From NCBI GenBank assembly GCA_016784965.1, contig JADHTQ010000003.1, positions 86,598-150,597 of the forward strand: a stretch of DNA of 64,000 nucleotides. The letters run 5' to 3'. Source of the DNA: Bacteriovoracaceae bacterium (GTDB taxonomy: Bacteria; Bdellovibrionota; Bacteriovoracia; Bacteriovoracales; Bacteriovoracaceae). Below, piece after piece: positions 45,147-53,394 of the stretch. The translations under genes were made by a program, and so were the position numbers. Every line of letters starts with the position of its first letter. The stretch's first letter is position 1. The notes under the pieces were generated by a model that worked only from the letters and a program-made list of their open reading frames with translations, had not been told where the DNA came from and ran no database searches.

Positions 45147-45791
45147 TTATTGGGGTATGAGATAAATATTCTTGCCGACTTCCTTGTCCATGGCAATTTT
45201 GCGGTTATTGAATGCAACTACTACGGCAGGAGAAAGTGGTCCCACCTCTAAGAGTGTTCCTTTTTTAAGGCCCATATCTTCATAAATGCCCTTAGAAACA
45301 TCATCTTTGGCCTTAAAGTAAGCAATTCTGCCTGTTGTTCCTTCTTTCATGCCGGTAAGAGGAACAAGTTTTTGGTGGATCTCAGTGCTCTTTCTAGTAC
45401 AACAATCACCTGCTGGAATTGGTTTTTCATGAGGGCAGCTTTTTGGATGCCCGAGTAGGATACAAATGCTTTCTTCAATTTCAGGGTAAATCTCATGCTC
45501 AAACTCACATGATACTTCCTCTAATTGTTCATTACCCGCTTGCAGAGAGTTAAAAAGTAGTGTTTCTGCTAACCTTTTACGTCTAACGATTTTGCTGGCA
45601 TGATCATGGCCTGCTTGGGTTAGAAAAACATCTTGTCTGTTTTTAACAATCAGTTGTAGCTTTTGCATTTGCTCTAACATATCCTCTGTTATTTCCACGT
45701 GGCAACGATGCTTAACAGAGTTTAAGGAGTTGTTTTTTTCCTCATTTGCCACATAGATGGCCTCTAGTACTTCTTCAAATTTTCTTTCCAT
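45147..45791 (-). CDS. DtxR-family metalloregulator with FeoA-like C-terminal domain
   Basis: 214 aa. Winged-helix DNA-binding region, then RRKRLAETLL and a metal site in CEFEHEIYPEIEE, followed by LLGHPKSCPHEKPIP, the signature of DtxR/MntR/IdeR proteins. Residues about 140-214 are an SH3/FeoA-like domain. It senses Fe(II) or Mn(II). Encoded downstream of feoB2 in the same operon (42-nt gap), with GGAG before the ATG. The natural candidate to bind TGAGAC-N3-GTCTCA sites at both feo promoters; metal preference not decidable by eye. Confidence 0.88.
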   Translation of the reverse strand: MERKFEEVLEAIYVANEEKNNSLNSVKHRCHVEITEDMLEQMQKLQLIVKNRQDVFLTQAGHDHASKIVRRKRLAETLLFNSLQAGNEQLEEVSCEFEHEIYPEIEESICILLGHPKSCPHEKPIPAGDCCTRKSTEIHQKLVPLTGMKEGTTGRIAYFKAKDDVSKGIYEDMGLKKGTLLEVGPLSPAVVVAFNNRKIAMDKEVGKNIYLIPQ

Positions 45792-45833
45792 TTTTATCTC
45801 CAGTTCTTAGCTTAATAGCTTTTATAAAGTTTA

Positions 45834-47813
45834 TTAAAAAGTAATGCCAAAGTAGCTAAAGCCAACATTTAAAATACCTCCCATTAAAATGGCGTAAGTA
45901 ATTGTAAACGTGGCCATTGAAAGTGCAATGCGAATTCCTCGCTCTTTAACGACAACTAACAATGCGTTAATACAAGGCATGAGGAATGTTACTAAAAGCA
46001 AGTTAATAATAATTTGAACATTGTTAAACACATTAGCATCAGCAAATTGTTTAAGTAGAGCAACACCAGCTTCTCGACGGATAATAGATAGAATAAATAC
46101 GCTAGTACTTTCAATCGGAAGGCCCATGAAACCTGACAGTAGTGGCTTGCAAACGTTCTCCAACATCTTAATCATTCCAAATTGATCAAGGATAAAAACA
46201 ATGAAAGTGGCATATATAAATACTGGTAGAGCTTCTTTCAAGAAGAAGTAACTTTGCCTAAAAGCACCAAAAAAAGCGGCTTTTAGACTAGGTGTTTGTA
46301 GGGGAGGAACGTTGAAGATGAAATTAGATTGCTGATTTTTAAAAATCTTATTCATCAAATACCCAATGAGCAGGATTTGGGAAGTAATGATTCCAAACAA
46401 AAATAGGTAAGCTGAAGCTGGCATATCGGCAAGTAGAACCATCATCATTCCAAACAATGGTGCACAGGGAATTCCCAGTAGGAGCAAGAAAGTAGCAATG
46501 TTTCTCTCTTTTTTAGTATCGAGTACCCTTGTAGTAATGATTGCCATGGTAATACAAGAAAAGCCCATCATAAGAGGGATGACACCCTTACCACTCATTC
46601 CCATTTTTTTAAATATACGATCAAATAAGATTGCAAGGCGTGGCAAATATCCAGAGGATTCTAGTAAATTAAAGCAAAAATAAAAAGTAAGTAAAACCGG
46701 TGCAACAAGACCTAGAGGTAAAGTAATACCAACGCTGAGGAGACCAAATTCTCCTACAATCATATCTGACAAAAATGGAGAATTAAATTGAGTTAAAAAG
46801 TTCTCGACATAAGGATTGATGATTTCGCCAAACAGCGTACCCTCAGTTAGGCCCACAAAATATTCAGCACCAAACTTGCCTACAATCATAAACATAATGC
46901 TGACTATCACAATAGCAATTGGGATACCGGTGCTAAGGTTTCTTGACCAGATACCAAACTTGTTTTCTAAAGATAGTTTGTGAGCAGGAGATGTGGTAGT
47001 AACTTCATTAAATACTTCTTCTGCACGATTTAGGTATATGTCATATAAGTATGTAGAGATTCGTTTTTTAAAACGTTTCTTAGTACTGTTTACTAAATTA
47101 TTGATTGGTGTAATACATGCCTCATCAAGTGTAGCATTTATGTAATCTTTTGAGACTTTGTCGCCAACTAAAAGAGACAATGCTAATTGTCTTGCATGAG
47201 GAATTTTTTCGGGTAAGAGTTTATCAAACAGAGTGAAATACTCTTCTAAAATTTTTGGGTATTCTACCTGCTTTGGTTTAGAGATATCTGAGTCTAGTAG
47301 GTTTCTAAGATTATTTACGCCCATTCTTTCAATAGCAATGGATGTATTAACCTGTGTCCCCAATATTTTTTCGAGCTTTTTTACATCGATATCAATACCT
47401 TGAAGTTGCGCTTGATCAATCATATTTATGTTAAAGATCATTGGCAGGCCCAACTCACTAAAGTGGAAAAATAGTGCCAGGGAATTTTTCAAATCCTTAG
47501 CATCAGCTACGAAAATAATCTTATTGGCACGTTTTTCTAAAAACACACGTTTTGCCACGGCTTCATCTTCATTCTCTGCAGTTAGAACGAATTCCCCGGG
47601 AACATTTAATGCTAAATGCTCGGTACCTGCAACCTTGCCATACTTGAGCTTTACGTTGGCATCGGGGTAAGACTGCTCTTGGGCCGCATTTTTAATTAGG
47701 CCTTCAAGTAGCGTTTCTTTGCCAACGTTGATATTTCCCAAGATTGCAAAGATGTCAGGTCCATCAATATCTTGATCCCAAATCGTGTTTTTTTGTGCTT
47801 TTGTCCAAAACAT
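45834..47813 (-). CDS. FeoB-like protein 2 with degenerate GTPase motifs
   Basis: 659 aa from ATG 47813 (GAAGGAG ahead); an upstream TTG is rejected. The FeoB membrane domain is recognisable (PLMMGFSCITMAIITTR, LGIPCAPLFGMM keep the cysteines). The G domain is altered: G1 is GNINVGKET, with Glu where Ser/Thr binds Mg-GTP, and G3 DxPG is NVPG; G4 NMID is retained. GTP hydrolysis may be weak or lost. The VP pair after the first gate Cys is replaced. It may have a different role or partner. Operon with the DtxR-like regulator. Confidence 0.8.
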   Translation of the reverse strand: MFWTKAQKNTIWDQDIDGPDIFAILGNINVGKETLLEGLIKNAAQEQSYPDANVKLKYGKVAGTEHLALNVPGEFVLTAENEDEAVAKRVFLEKRANKIIFVADAKDLKNSLALFFHFSELGLPMIFNINMIDQAQLQGIDIDVKKLEKILGTQVNTSIAIERMGVNNLRNLLDSDISKPKQVEYPKILEEYFTLFDKLLPEKIPHARQLALSLLVGDKVSKDYINATLDEACITPINNLVNSTKKRFKKRISTYLYDIYLNRAEEVFNEVTTTSPAHKLSLENKFGIWSRNLSTGIPIAIVIVSIMFMIVGKFGAEYFVGLTEGTLFGEIINPYVENFLTQFNSPFLSDMIVGEFGLLSVGITLPLGLVAPVLLTFYFCFNLLESSGYLPRLAILFDRIFKKMGMSGKGVIPLMMGFSCITMAIITTRVLDTKKERNIATFLLLLGIPCAPLFGMMMVLLADMPASAYLFLFGIITSQILLIGYLMNKIFKNQQSNFIFNVPPLQTPSLKAAFFGAFRQSYFFLKEALPVFIYATFIVFILDQFGMIKMLENVCKPLLSGFMGLPIESTSVFILSIIRREAGVALLKQFADANVFNNVQIIINLLLVTFLMPCINALLVVVKERGIRIALSMATFTITYAILMGGILNVGFSYFGITF

Positions 47814-47833
47814 AAGGTCTCCTTCGCTGAGAA

Positions 47834-47874
47834 TGATAGTTTGTCTCAATTAAAAGTTTTGATAATTTGTCTCA
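47834..47874. promoter_or_regulatory. two operator-like sites upstream of feoB2
   Basis: TGATAG-TTT-GTCTCA (47834-47848) and TGATAA-TTT-GTCTCA (47860-47874), 26 bp apart, just upstream of the feoB2 start on the minus strand. They match the right half of the feoA-side sites exactly and the left half partly. Confidence 0.55.
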
Positions 47875-48068
47875 ATTAATTCGATGGTAACTAAAACCTG
47901 TTTGGAGGTCAATCAAATAATTGCGACAAAATCGCACAAAAATCAACGGTTCTTATTATTTCCATAGCTTCTGCTGCAATTAAATGCAGTTTGATAAAAA
48001 AATTGAGACCTATGGTGCTAGGCAAAAAGTTCTGTTGTGCAATGAGTATTCTGGAAGGAGAAAATGAG

Positions 48069-48503
48069 TTATCTTTCTGATAAACATTTTCGACACATAC
48101 CAATTATTTCCAGTGTGTGAGAAAAATAAGACAGGCCTTGCTCTTCAGCAAGTTCTTTAATTAATTTATCGATTGTTTGGTTGTGAAAAGACACTACTTG
48201 TTTACATTTTGTGCATATAGTATGTCCGTGCAAGTTTCGATGACAAATATATTCGTAGTGAGCATGGCGATCGGTAAATTGAACCTTTCTTATGATGCCA
48301 ATAGTTTCAAATATACTTAAGGTTCGATACATACTGGCACGTGATATTGGTAGATCATCTGCTACTATCAACTGAAATAGCTCGTCAGCATCAAAATGGT
48401 GCTGTATGTGCTCATCAATTACGTGAAAGAGTAGTTTTCTTGTTTCTGTACAAGAGAAGTTGTTCTCTTTTAAATGTTTAATTAAATTACAACTTGCATT
48501 CAT
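48069..48503 (-). CDS. fur: Fur-family metalloregulator
   Basis: 144 aa. Winged helix with ISRASMYRTLSIFE; dimerisation domain with HAHYEYICHRNLHGHTICTK and structural zinc cysteines CTKC and CRKC near the end. HHFDADELF matches the Fur N-terminal sensing helix. Likely an iron (or peroxide, PerR-type) sensor; subgroup uncertain. It is 5 nt downstream of the secreted protein gene and probably co-transcribed with it. Confidence 0.87.
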   Translation of the reverse strand: MNASCNLIKHLKENNFSCTETRKLLFHVIDEHIQHHFDADELFQLIVADDLPISRASMYRTLSIFETIGIIRKVQFTDRHAHYEYICHRNLHGHTICTKCKQVVSFHNQTIDKLIKELAEEQGLSYFSHTLEIIGMCRKCLSER

Positions 48504-48508
48504 CGGTT

Positions 48509-49291
48509 TTAGAATTCCTCAATTGTTTCATTTTGTGGAACTTTTGGAACATTTTCAGCATTTTTAGAAGAATCTATTAGCTGTGATAACTTCGGTTGCA
48601 TAGTCCCTTGTTCCACTTGTTGTGGATTTGATTCAAATTGTTGAGCTTCTGCAGGCGCTTGAAATTGCTGTGCCTCAGTTTGCGCTTGAAATTGTTGTGC
48701 TCTAGCTGGTGCCAACCTTTGCAGAGGTCTTCTTACAGCTTGTTGGTGAGCAAGTTCGATGTTTTTAATTTCTGAAGAAAAAGTATCATCCTTACTTCTA
48801 CTTAATACTGATCCGGTGCTGAGGTATTTTTGCATGAGCAAAAAAGAGCAGTACATTTTCCCATGGTTTGATTCAAGGTCCTCCTTGTCACCTTTGGCAA
48901 AGATTAAGCCGTCATCTTGAATGTACTTTGAAATAGTAGAAAAAGTATTGCAGTAGTCTGAGCTGGAACTGTATTTTTGTGAACAATCATCGGCCCTCTT
49001 GATTACATTGACAGCATCGCTGCCCTCTTTTATATGGACGGGAGCGCGGCAAACATCGATTACCCATTTATTTTTTAGATACTTGTACCTTTGGTGCTTT
49101 ACAACTATCACACATTTGTCTTTTTCAACGTTAATGATATTTTTAGTTAGGCCAAAAGGGCTAACTTTATGGGAAACTTCTGTTTTAAAATTATCATTTA
49201 GGCATTCAGAGTAGTTGAACATAGAGTATGCGCTAAGATTGATAACTAAATAGATTGCAAGTGATAGTGAAATTTTCATCAAGATGTCCAT
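48509..49291 (-). CDS. secreted hypothetical protein with Gln-rich C-terminus
   Basis: 260 aa with an N-terminal signal helix (KISLSLAIYLVINLSAYS). The central domain holds six or more cysteines, likely disulfide-bonded. A Gln-rich repeat near residues 200-235 has units like AQQFQAPAE and EAQQFES. GGGAG precedes the ATG. Not recognised. It is upstream of fur in one transcription unit. Confidence 0.55.
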   Translation of the reverse strand: MDILMKISLSLAIYLVINLSAYSMFNYSECLNDNFKTEVSHKVSPFGLTKNIINVEKDKCVIVVKHQRYKYLKNKWVIDVCRAPVHIKEGSDAVNVIKRADDCSQKYSSSSDYCNTFSTISKYIQDDGLIFAKGDKEDLESNHGKMYCSFLLMQKYLSTGSVLSRSKDDTFSSEIKNIELAHQQAVRRPLQRLAPARAQQFQAQTEAQQFQAPAEAQQFESNPQQVEQGTMQPKLSQLIDSSKNAENVPKVPQNETIEEF

Positions 49292-49440
49292 TTTATCTAC
49301 TCCCTCTTAGTAAGCTGTAAAACTAAAAGAATTCCTACCAAAGTTAGTGTAGATTGTCAGTGATATTCATATTATATGTAAAAAATTCATATTACTGACT
49401 CTCTATAGCAATTTGTTGAGAGAGTAACAAGCATGCGATT

Positions 49441-50247
49441 TTAATGAGAGTTCAACTTTTGTCCACAGTTGTAACAGAATGTGGCATTGTCTCTATAGAT
49501 TTCACAAAAGCAATGAGTGCACTCGAGGATATTATTTTTTTTGCCTGCTTGAGCTGACATTTCAAAACTGACAATGCCCGTTGGTACAGCGATTATTCCA
49601 TAACCTAATATCATAACAAAAGAGGATATTAACTTCCCCAGGTGAGTTTGAGGGGTGATGTCTCCATAACCTACGGTTGTGAGAGTTACAATTGCCCAAT
49701 AGATACTTTTTGGAATACTAGTAAAGCCGTTGTTTTCTCCCTCAATTAAGTACATAACCGAGCCAATAATTAGGACCAAGATAACAACGGTAAATAAAAA
49801 CACTGAAATTTTTTGCTTAGAGGCCTTCATCGCTTCTAGAAGTATATGGCCTTCTTTAGTATATCTTGTAAATTTCAAAACTCTAAAAACTCTTAAGAGC
49901 CTAAGGACTCTTATTATTAACAAACCATGATCTATACCAAAAATGAGACCAAGATACTGGGGGAGTAGGGCCAAAAGATCCACCAATCCAAAAAAACTTC
50001 TAACATAAGCAAGTGGTTTTAAAGTTATAAAAAGTCTTAAAATATATTCTGCGGTAAAGATTGTAGTGATTATTAATTCACTCATCCTGAGGATAGGACC
50101 ATATTGCTGGTTAATTTCAGCAACACTCTCAAGCATCACAATCATTACACTGATTGCAATAACAATTAACAGGCCAATATCAAAAAGCTTTCCCGCTGGA
50201 GTGTCTGTTCCAAATACAATTTCATCAAGTTTACTTTTTAAATCCAT
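49441..50247 (-). CDS. voltage-gated K+ channel with zinc-ribbon tail
   Basis: 268 aa. Six-helix Kv layout: S4 with regularly spaced arginines (RVLRLLRVFRVLKFTR), pore with the selectivity filter TLTTVGYGD. The C-terminus has CTHC and CYNC, a zinc-ribbon I do not usually see on short bacterial Kv proteins. AAGGA fits the ATG at 50247 rather than the upstream TTG. Single gene. Confidence 0.88.
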   Translation of the reverse strand: MDLKSKLDEIVFGTDTPAGKLFDIGLLIVIAISVMIVMLESVAEINQQYGPILRMSELIITTIFTAEYILRLFITLKPLAYVRSFFGLVDLLALLPQYLGLIFGIDHGLLIIRVLRLLRVFRVLKFTRYTKEGHILLEAMKASKQKISVFLFTVVILVLIIGSVMYLIEGENNGFTSIPKSIYWAIVTLTTVGYGDITPQTHLGKLISSFVMILGYGIIAVPTGIVSFEMSAQAGKKNNILECTHCFCEIYRDNATFCYNCGQKLNSH

Positions 50248-50362
50248 CAAGTCATCCTTGAGCTAGGTTTTGACCCATTTTAACAAACCTAATAAATACT
50301 TGTCGATACTTTAAATACTGATAGAATGTTTAGTGAAATAAACATGTGAAAATGGAGTATTT

Positions 50363-50587
50363 ATGGAGTTTCAAATAGTTTTTTTAAATTTTTTATATGC
50401 CATTGTGGGAGGGATTTTAACGATAGTCTTTATGACCATTTCCTACAAGGTATTTGATTGGATAACTCCATTTAATACCGCAAAGGAGCTTAGTGAGGGC
50501 AATCGGGCAGTAGGTGCTGTAATCCAGGGAATGTTAATAGGTATAGGGGTAGCTGTTGGCTTGGTTATTGGACTTGGCCTTAATTAG
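50363..50587 (+). CDS. DUF350-family small membrane protein
   Basis: 74 aa, two helices, ending in MLIGIGVAVGLVIGLGLN, with FNTAKELSEGNRAVGAVIQG in the middle, the DUF350 signature. Function unknown. The lytic transglycosylase gene follows directly. Confidence 0.75.
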   Translation: MEFQIVFLNFLYAIVGGILTIVFMTISYKVFDWITPFNTAKELSEGNRAVGAVIQGMLIGIGVAVGLVIGLGLN

Positions 50588-50593
50588 GTGTGT

Positions 50594-51169
50594 ATGAAAT
50601 ATATACTTGTGATGTCTTTTTTAATTTTTTCTTCTGGCAACTTGTATGCACTTCGATTTAATTCAAAAAAATATACAACTAAATATGATCATCATTTTAA
50701 AAAATACACCAAGAGGTATTTTGCCAACATCTTAGAATGGACATGGTTTAAAGCACAAGGAATTGCAGAAAGTAACCTAAAAAGTAATGCAAAAAGTTGG
50801 GTGAATGCCAAAGGAGTTATGCAAGTAATGCCCAGAACCTACCAATCTATCAAGAAGGAACTAGGTATACTGGGAGATATTTTAAACCCTAAGTGGAATA
50901 TAGCTGCAGGACTTTATTATGATCGTAAAATGTGGAATTACTGGAAAACGAAAAGACCTCTAAAAGATCGCATCTTTTTCATGTTTGCCAGTTATAATGC
51001 TGGTGCAGCTACCATTTTGCGAGCTCAAAGAACTTGTAAGAGGGCCGGCATGAATGAAAACCTTTGGCATAATATTGCAAAAATTGCTCCTAAGGTAAGA
51101 AAGTGGAGGCAAAAAGAAACCTTAGGATACATTAAAAAAATTAACAGATTACATCGTGACCCCCTGTAA
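50594..51169 (+). CDS. lytic transglycosylase (SLT family)
   Basis: 191 aa with a signal peptide ending near YA. Catalytic Glu lies in AQGIAESNLKSNA, followed by NAKGVMQVMPRTY and FASYNAGAATI, the SLT motifs. It cleaves peptidoglycan to 1,6-anhydro products. An in-frame GTG two codons earlier is a weaker start. Small size suggests a lone catalytic domain. Confidence 0.88.
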   Translation: MKYILVMSFLIFSSGNLYALRFNSKKYTTKYDHHFKKYTKRYFANILEWTWFKAQGIAESNLKSNAKSWVNAKGVMQVMPRTYQSIKKELGILGDILNPKWNIAAGLYYDRKMWNYWKTKRPLKDRIFFMFASYNAGAATILRAQRTCKRAGMNENLWHNIAKIAPKVRKWRQKETLGYIKKINRLHRDPL

Positions 51170-51253
51170 CCTAGCGTTGTAATTGAAAGAGTGTTATAAT
51201 TTTTTTAGAATCAGCCAGTTAAAGATGTGTGAGAGAATGAGTTTTTAAGTTAC

Positions 51254-51342
51254 TGGTGGTCCGGGCGAGACTTGAACTCGCACGGCCTGTAAGGGCCACA
51301 GGATTTTAAATCCTGAGTGTCTACCAATTCCACCACCAGACC
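51254..51342 (-). tRNA. tRNA-Leu (UAA anticodon)
   Basis: Minus strand, read 51342 to 51254. Acceptor GGTCTGG pairs with CCGGACC (one T-G), then encoded ACCA. Anticodon stem CAGGA/TCCTG surrounds TTTAAAA, anticodon TAA. A variable arm (GTGGCCCTTACAGGCC) and T-loop GTTCAAG are present, as in class II leucine tRNAs. 89 nt with CCA. Confidence 0.95.
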
Positions 51343-51371
51343 AATAACTTAAAGATAATTAAAGAGGTACT

Positions 51372-52892
51372 ATGGGATTTTTAAAATTAATGTTGGACTA
51401 TATACTGGGTATTTGTCAATACAAAATCTTAAGTTGTGTCGTTGTAACTTCTATCTTGCTCGCGCCTGCCTGCACATTGCGCTATAAAAGAAAATTTGAG
51501 GATGTCGAGCCCATACCTGTATGGCAGAAAACAGAAGAGAAATTCTCACATCGCAATGAAGACAATGACTTTGAACGACATGTTTTTTTTGATTTACTGC
51601 CCTATACAGACCTTAATGAGAATCAAATAAACTTTGTTCCATTGACCCCAGTGCAGGGCCAATATGGTTATAATTTAGATATTCTATCTGGCAAAAAATT
51701 TAAACGGTTTCAATATTGCGAACAAAACGATATTTGGGATAATTATGGCAGCACCATTTCTTATCCCCCATATACCGCCGGTATTGTGCCTAGGTTGTTA
51801 GATCAATTGGGTAGACCACAAAAAATAGTTGTTTTTGGCAATGATTCTTATTATAAGGCACTTCCTCTAAATTATAATAACTCCAGGCGCGTTAAGGTTA
51901 TTGGTGGAATGGTTGAACAATACTGCCAAAATTTTCCTTGTTCCAAAAATGATGATTGGGCATCTAGGCTGGTTTTGTTTGCAGTGGATTTGGATGAGAA
52001 AAAATTCGAAAAAGTCGACAGCTTGAGAAAGCTTTGGCGCAAAGTAGACAAGGATTATGTTAAGGCTTTTATGCAAAATGGGGAAGGTCGTACGGTCAGA
52101 TATAGATTAACCAGTAGCAAAGATAAGTTTTATGAGGTCCAAAAAGAACTACCTGTTATTCGCATGGTTGGAGAGATTGATGGAAGTGCCGCTTTGCGAT
52201 TTGCACTCACCAAGGGGCATTTTTTTAAATTTGATGAATTAAAATATTTGCGTGCTTCTTGCCATAAGTTTTACGACTATGTCTGGGATGCTGCACAAAA
52301 AACACGACTACCTGAGGATGAAGAACTTATACGACAATATGCTTCTTTTACAACCCTGTGGAACACAATTAGGTTTAAATACGCAAAACAACTGAAGATG
52401 TGCATAAAGTTTGTTAGGCCTTCAAATATCAATAAGAACGTTGATAGACACTGGTTTTTTGCCTACATTGCGTCGGTGCTATACCTTGAAGAGTTAGGTT
52501 ATGTATATTCCTGTAGTCATAAACATTGGTTTAAAAATCCTAGGTTGGTGGGTAAAAAATATCGTTTTGATCCAATTAAGATTATGAGAGGTTGTACCAC
52601 TGCAGACCTTGATAATGCGATGGTAGGCGCAATTGAAAAAATGAAATCGTTAAAAAGGATGAACCATAGACACTATCGCTACATAGCTTATGACGAGGGG
52701 ATAGGTGGATCCCATAAAAAGATTTACTCATGGGTTCACTTCAGTGGCAAGAGAATGTCTTGTGAAAGTCACCAAAGGCGCATCAGTGTTATGCAAAAAG
52801 ATCATAGCGACCATTTAGTGTTTCCCTTGGATGTTAAATGGAAAGCTTTCTATAGCTCAAAATTTGCTGATGAACTTGGCATCATAGAGTAG
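51372..52892 (+). CDS. putative lipoprotein of unknown function
   Basis: 506 aa with an N-terminal signal and a lipobox-like SILLAPAC about residue 34. Mature part is rich in aromatic and basic residues, with several Cys (KMCIKFV, RGCTTADLDN). No known domain spotted. It lies just upstream of the orphan nuo genes but seems a separate unit. A secreted cell-surface role is guessed only from the signal. Confidence 0.6.
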   Translation: MGFLKLMLDYILGICQYKILSCVVVTSILLAPACTLRYKRKFEDVEPIPVWQKTEEKFSHRNEDNDFERHVFFDLLPYTDLNENQINFVPLTPVQGQYGYNLDILSGKKFKRFQYCEQNDIWDNYGSTISYPPYTAGIVPRLLDQLGRPQKIVVFGNDSYYKALPLNYNNSRRVKVIGGMVEQYCQNFPCSKNDDWASRLVLFAVDLDEKKFEKVDSLRKLWRKVDKDYVKAFMQNGEGRTVRYRLTSSKDKFYEVQKELPVIRMVGEIDGSAALRFALTKGHFFKFDELKYLRASCHKFYDYVWDAAQKTRLPEDEELIRQYASFTTLWNTIRFKYAKQLKMCIKFVRPSNINKNVDRHWFFAYIASVLYLEELGYVYSCSHKHWFKNPRLVGKKYRFDPIKIMRGCTTADLDNAMVGAIEKMKSLKRMNHRHYRYIAYDEGIGGSHKKIYSWVHFSGKRMSCESHQRRISVMQKDHSDHLVFPLDVKWKAFYSSKFADELGIIE

Positions 52893-52937
52893 ATACAATA
52901 AAATGTAAGTAACTTTTAATTTTAGGATGCACGGATT

Positions 52938-53393
52938 ATGATTGCCACGACTTCACACTCGTTTTTAGACTCTATCAAAAATACAGTTAAATCAAAATCT
53001 GTATGGCCCTTTCCATTTATGAGAGGATGTTGCTCTGTGGAATATATGGCATTGCAAAGTGGAAAATACCAAACTCAGTGTCCTTTGCTGCATGTTTACA
53101 ATCAATCAATTGATCAAGCCGACCTTTTGATTTTTTCAGGTGCCCTTACTTATAAATTGGTTCCGGTATTGCTGCAAATGTACAATAAAATGGCCAGTCC
53201 CAAGTGGGTACTGTCAGTCGGTTCTTGTGCTGGCAGTGGTGGGCTCTTTAATAGCTATAGCGTAGTTTCTGGAATTAACCAAAAAATACCGGTAGATCTT
53301 CATATACCTGGCTGTCCCCCCACTCCCTTAGATATCTTGCAGGGAATTGAAGCACTCCAAGAAAAAATAGCACAAGGAGATATAGGCAAATAA
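52938..53393 (+). CDS. nuoB: NuoB-like [4Fe-4S] subunit
   Basis: 151 aa. All four N2-cluster cysteine positions are present: RGCCSVE, LSVGSCAGSGG and IPGCPPTP. Belongs to the complex I/hydrogenase small-subunit family. In complex I NuoB passes electrons to quinone. It is followed after 1 nt by a fused NuoC-NuoD gene. Confidence 0.87.
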   Translation: MIATTSHSFLDSIKNTVKSKSVWPFPFMRGCCSVEYMALQSGKYQTQCPLLHVYNQSIDQADLLIFSGALTYKLVPVLLQMYNKMASPKWVLSVGSCAGSGGLFNSYSVVSGINQKIPVDLHIPGCPPTPLDILQGIEALQEKIAQGDIGK

Positions 53394-53394
53394 T

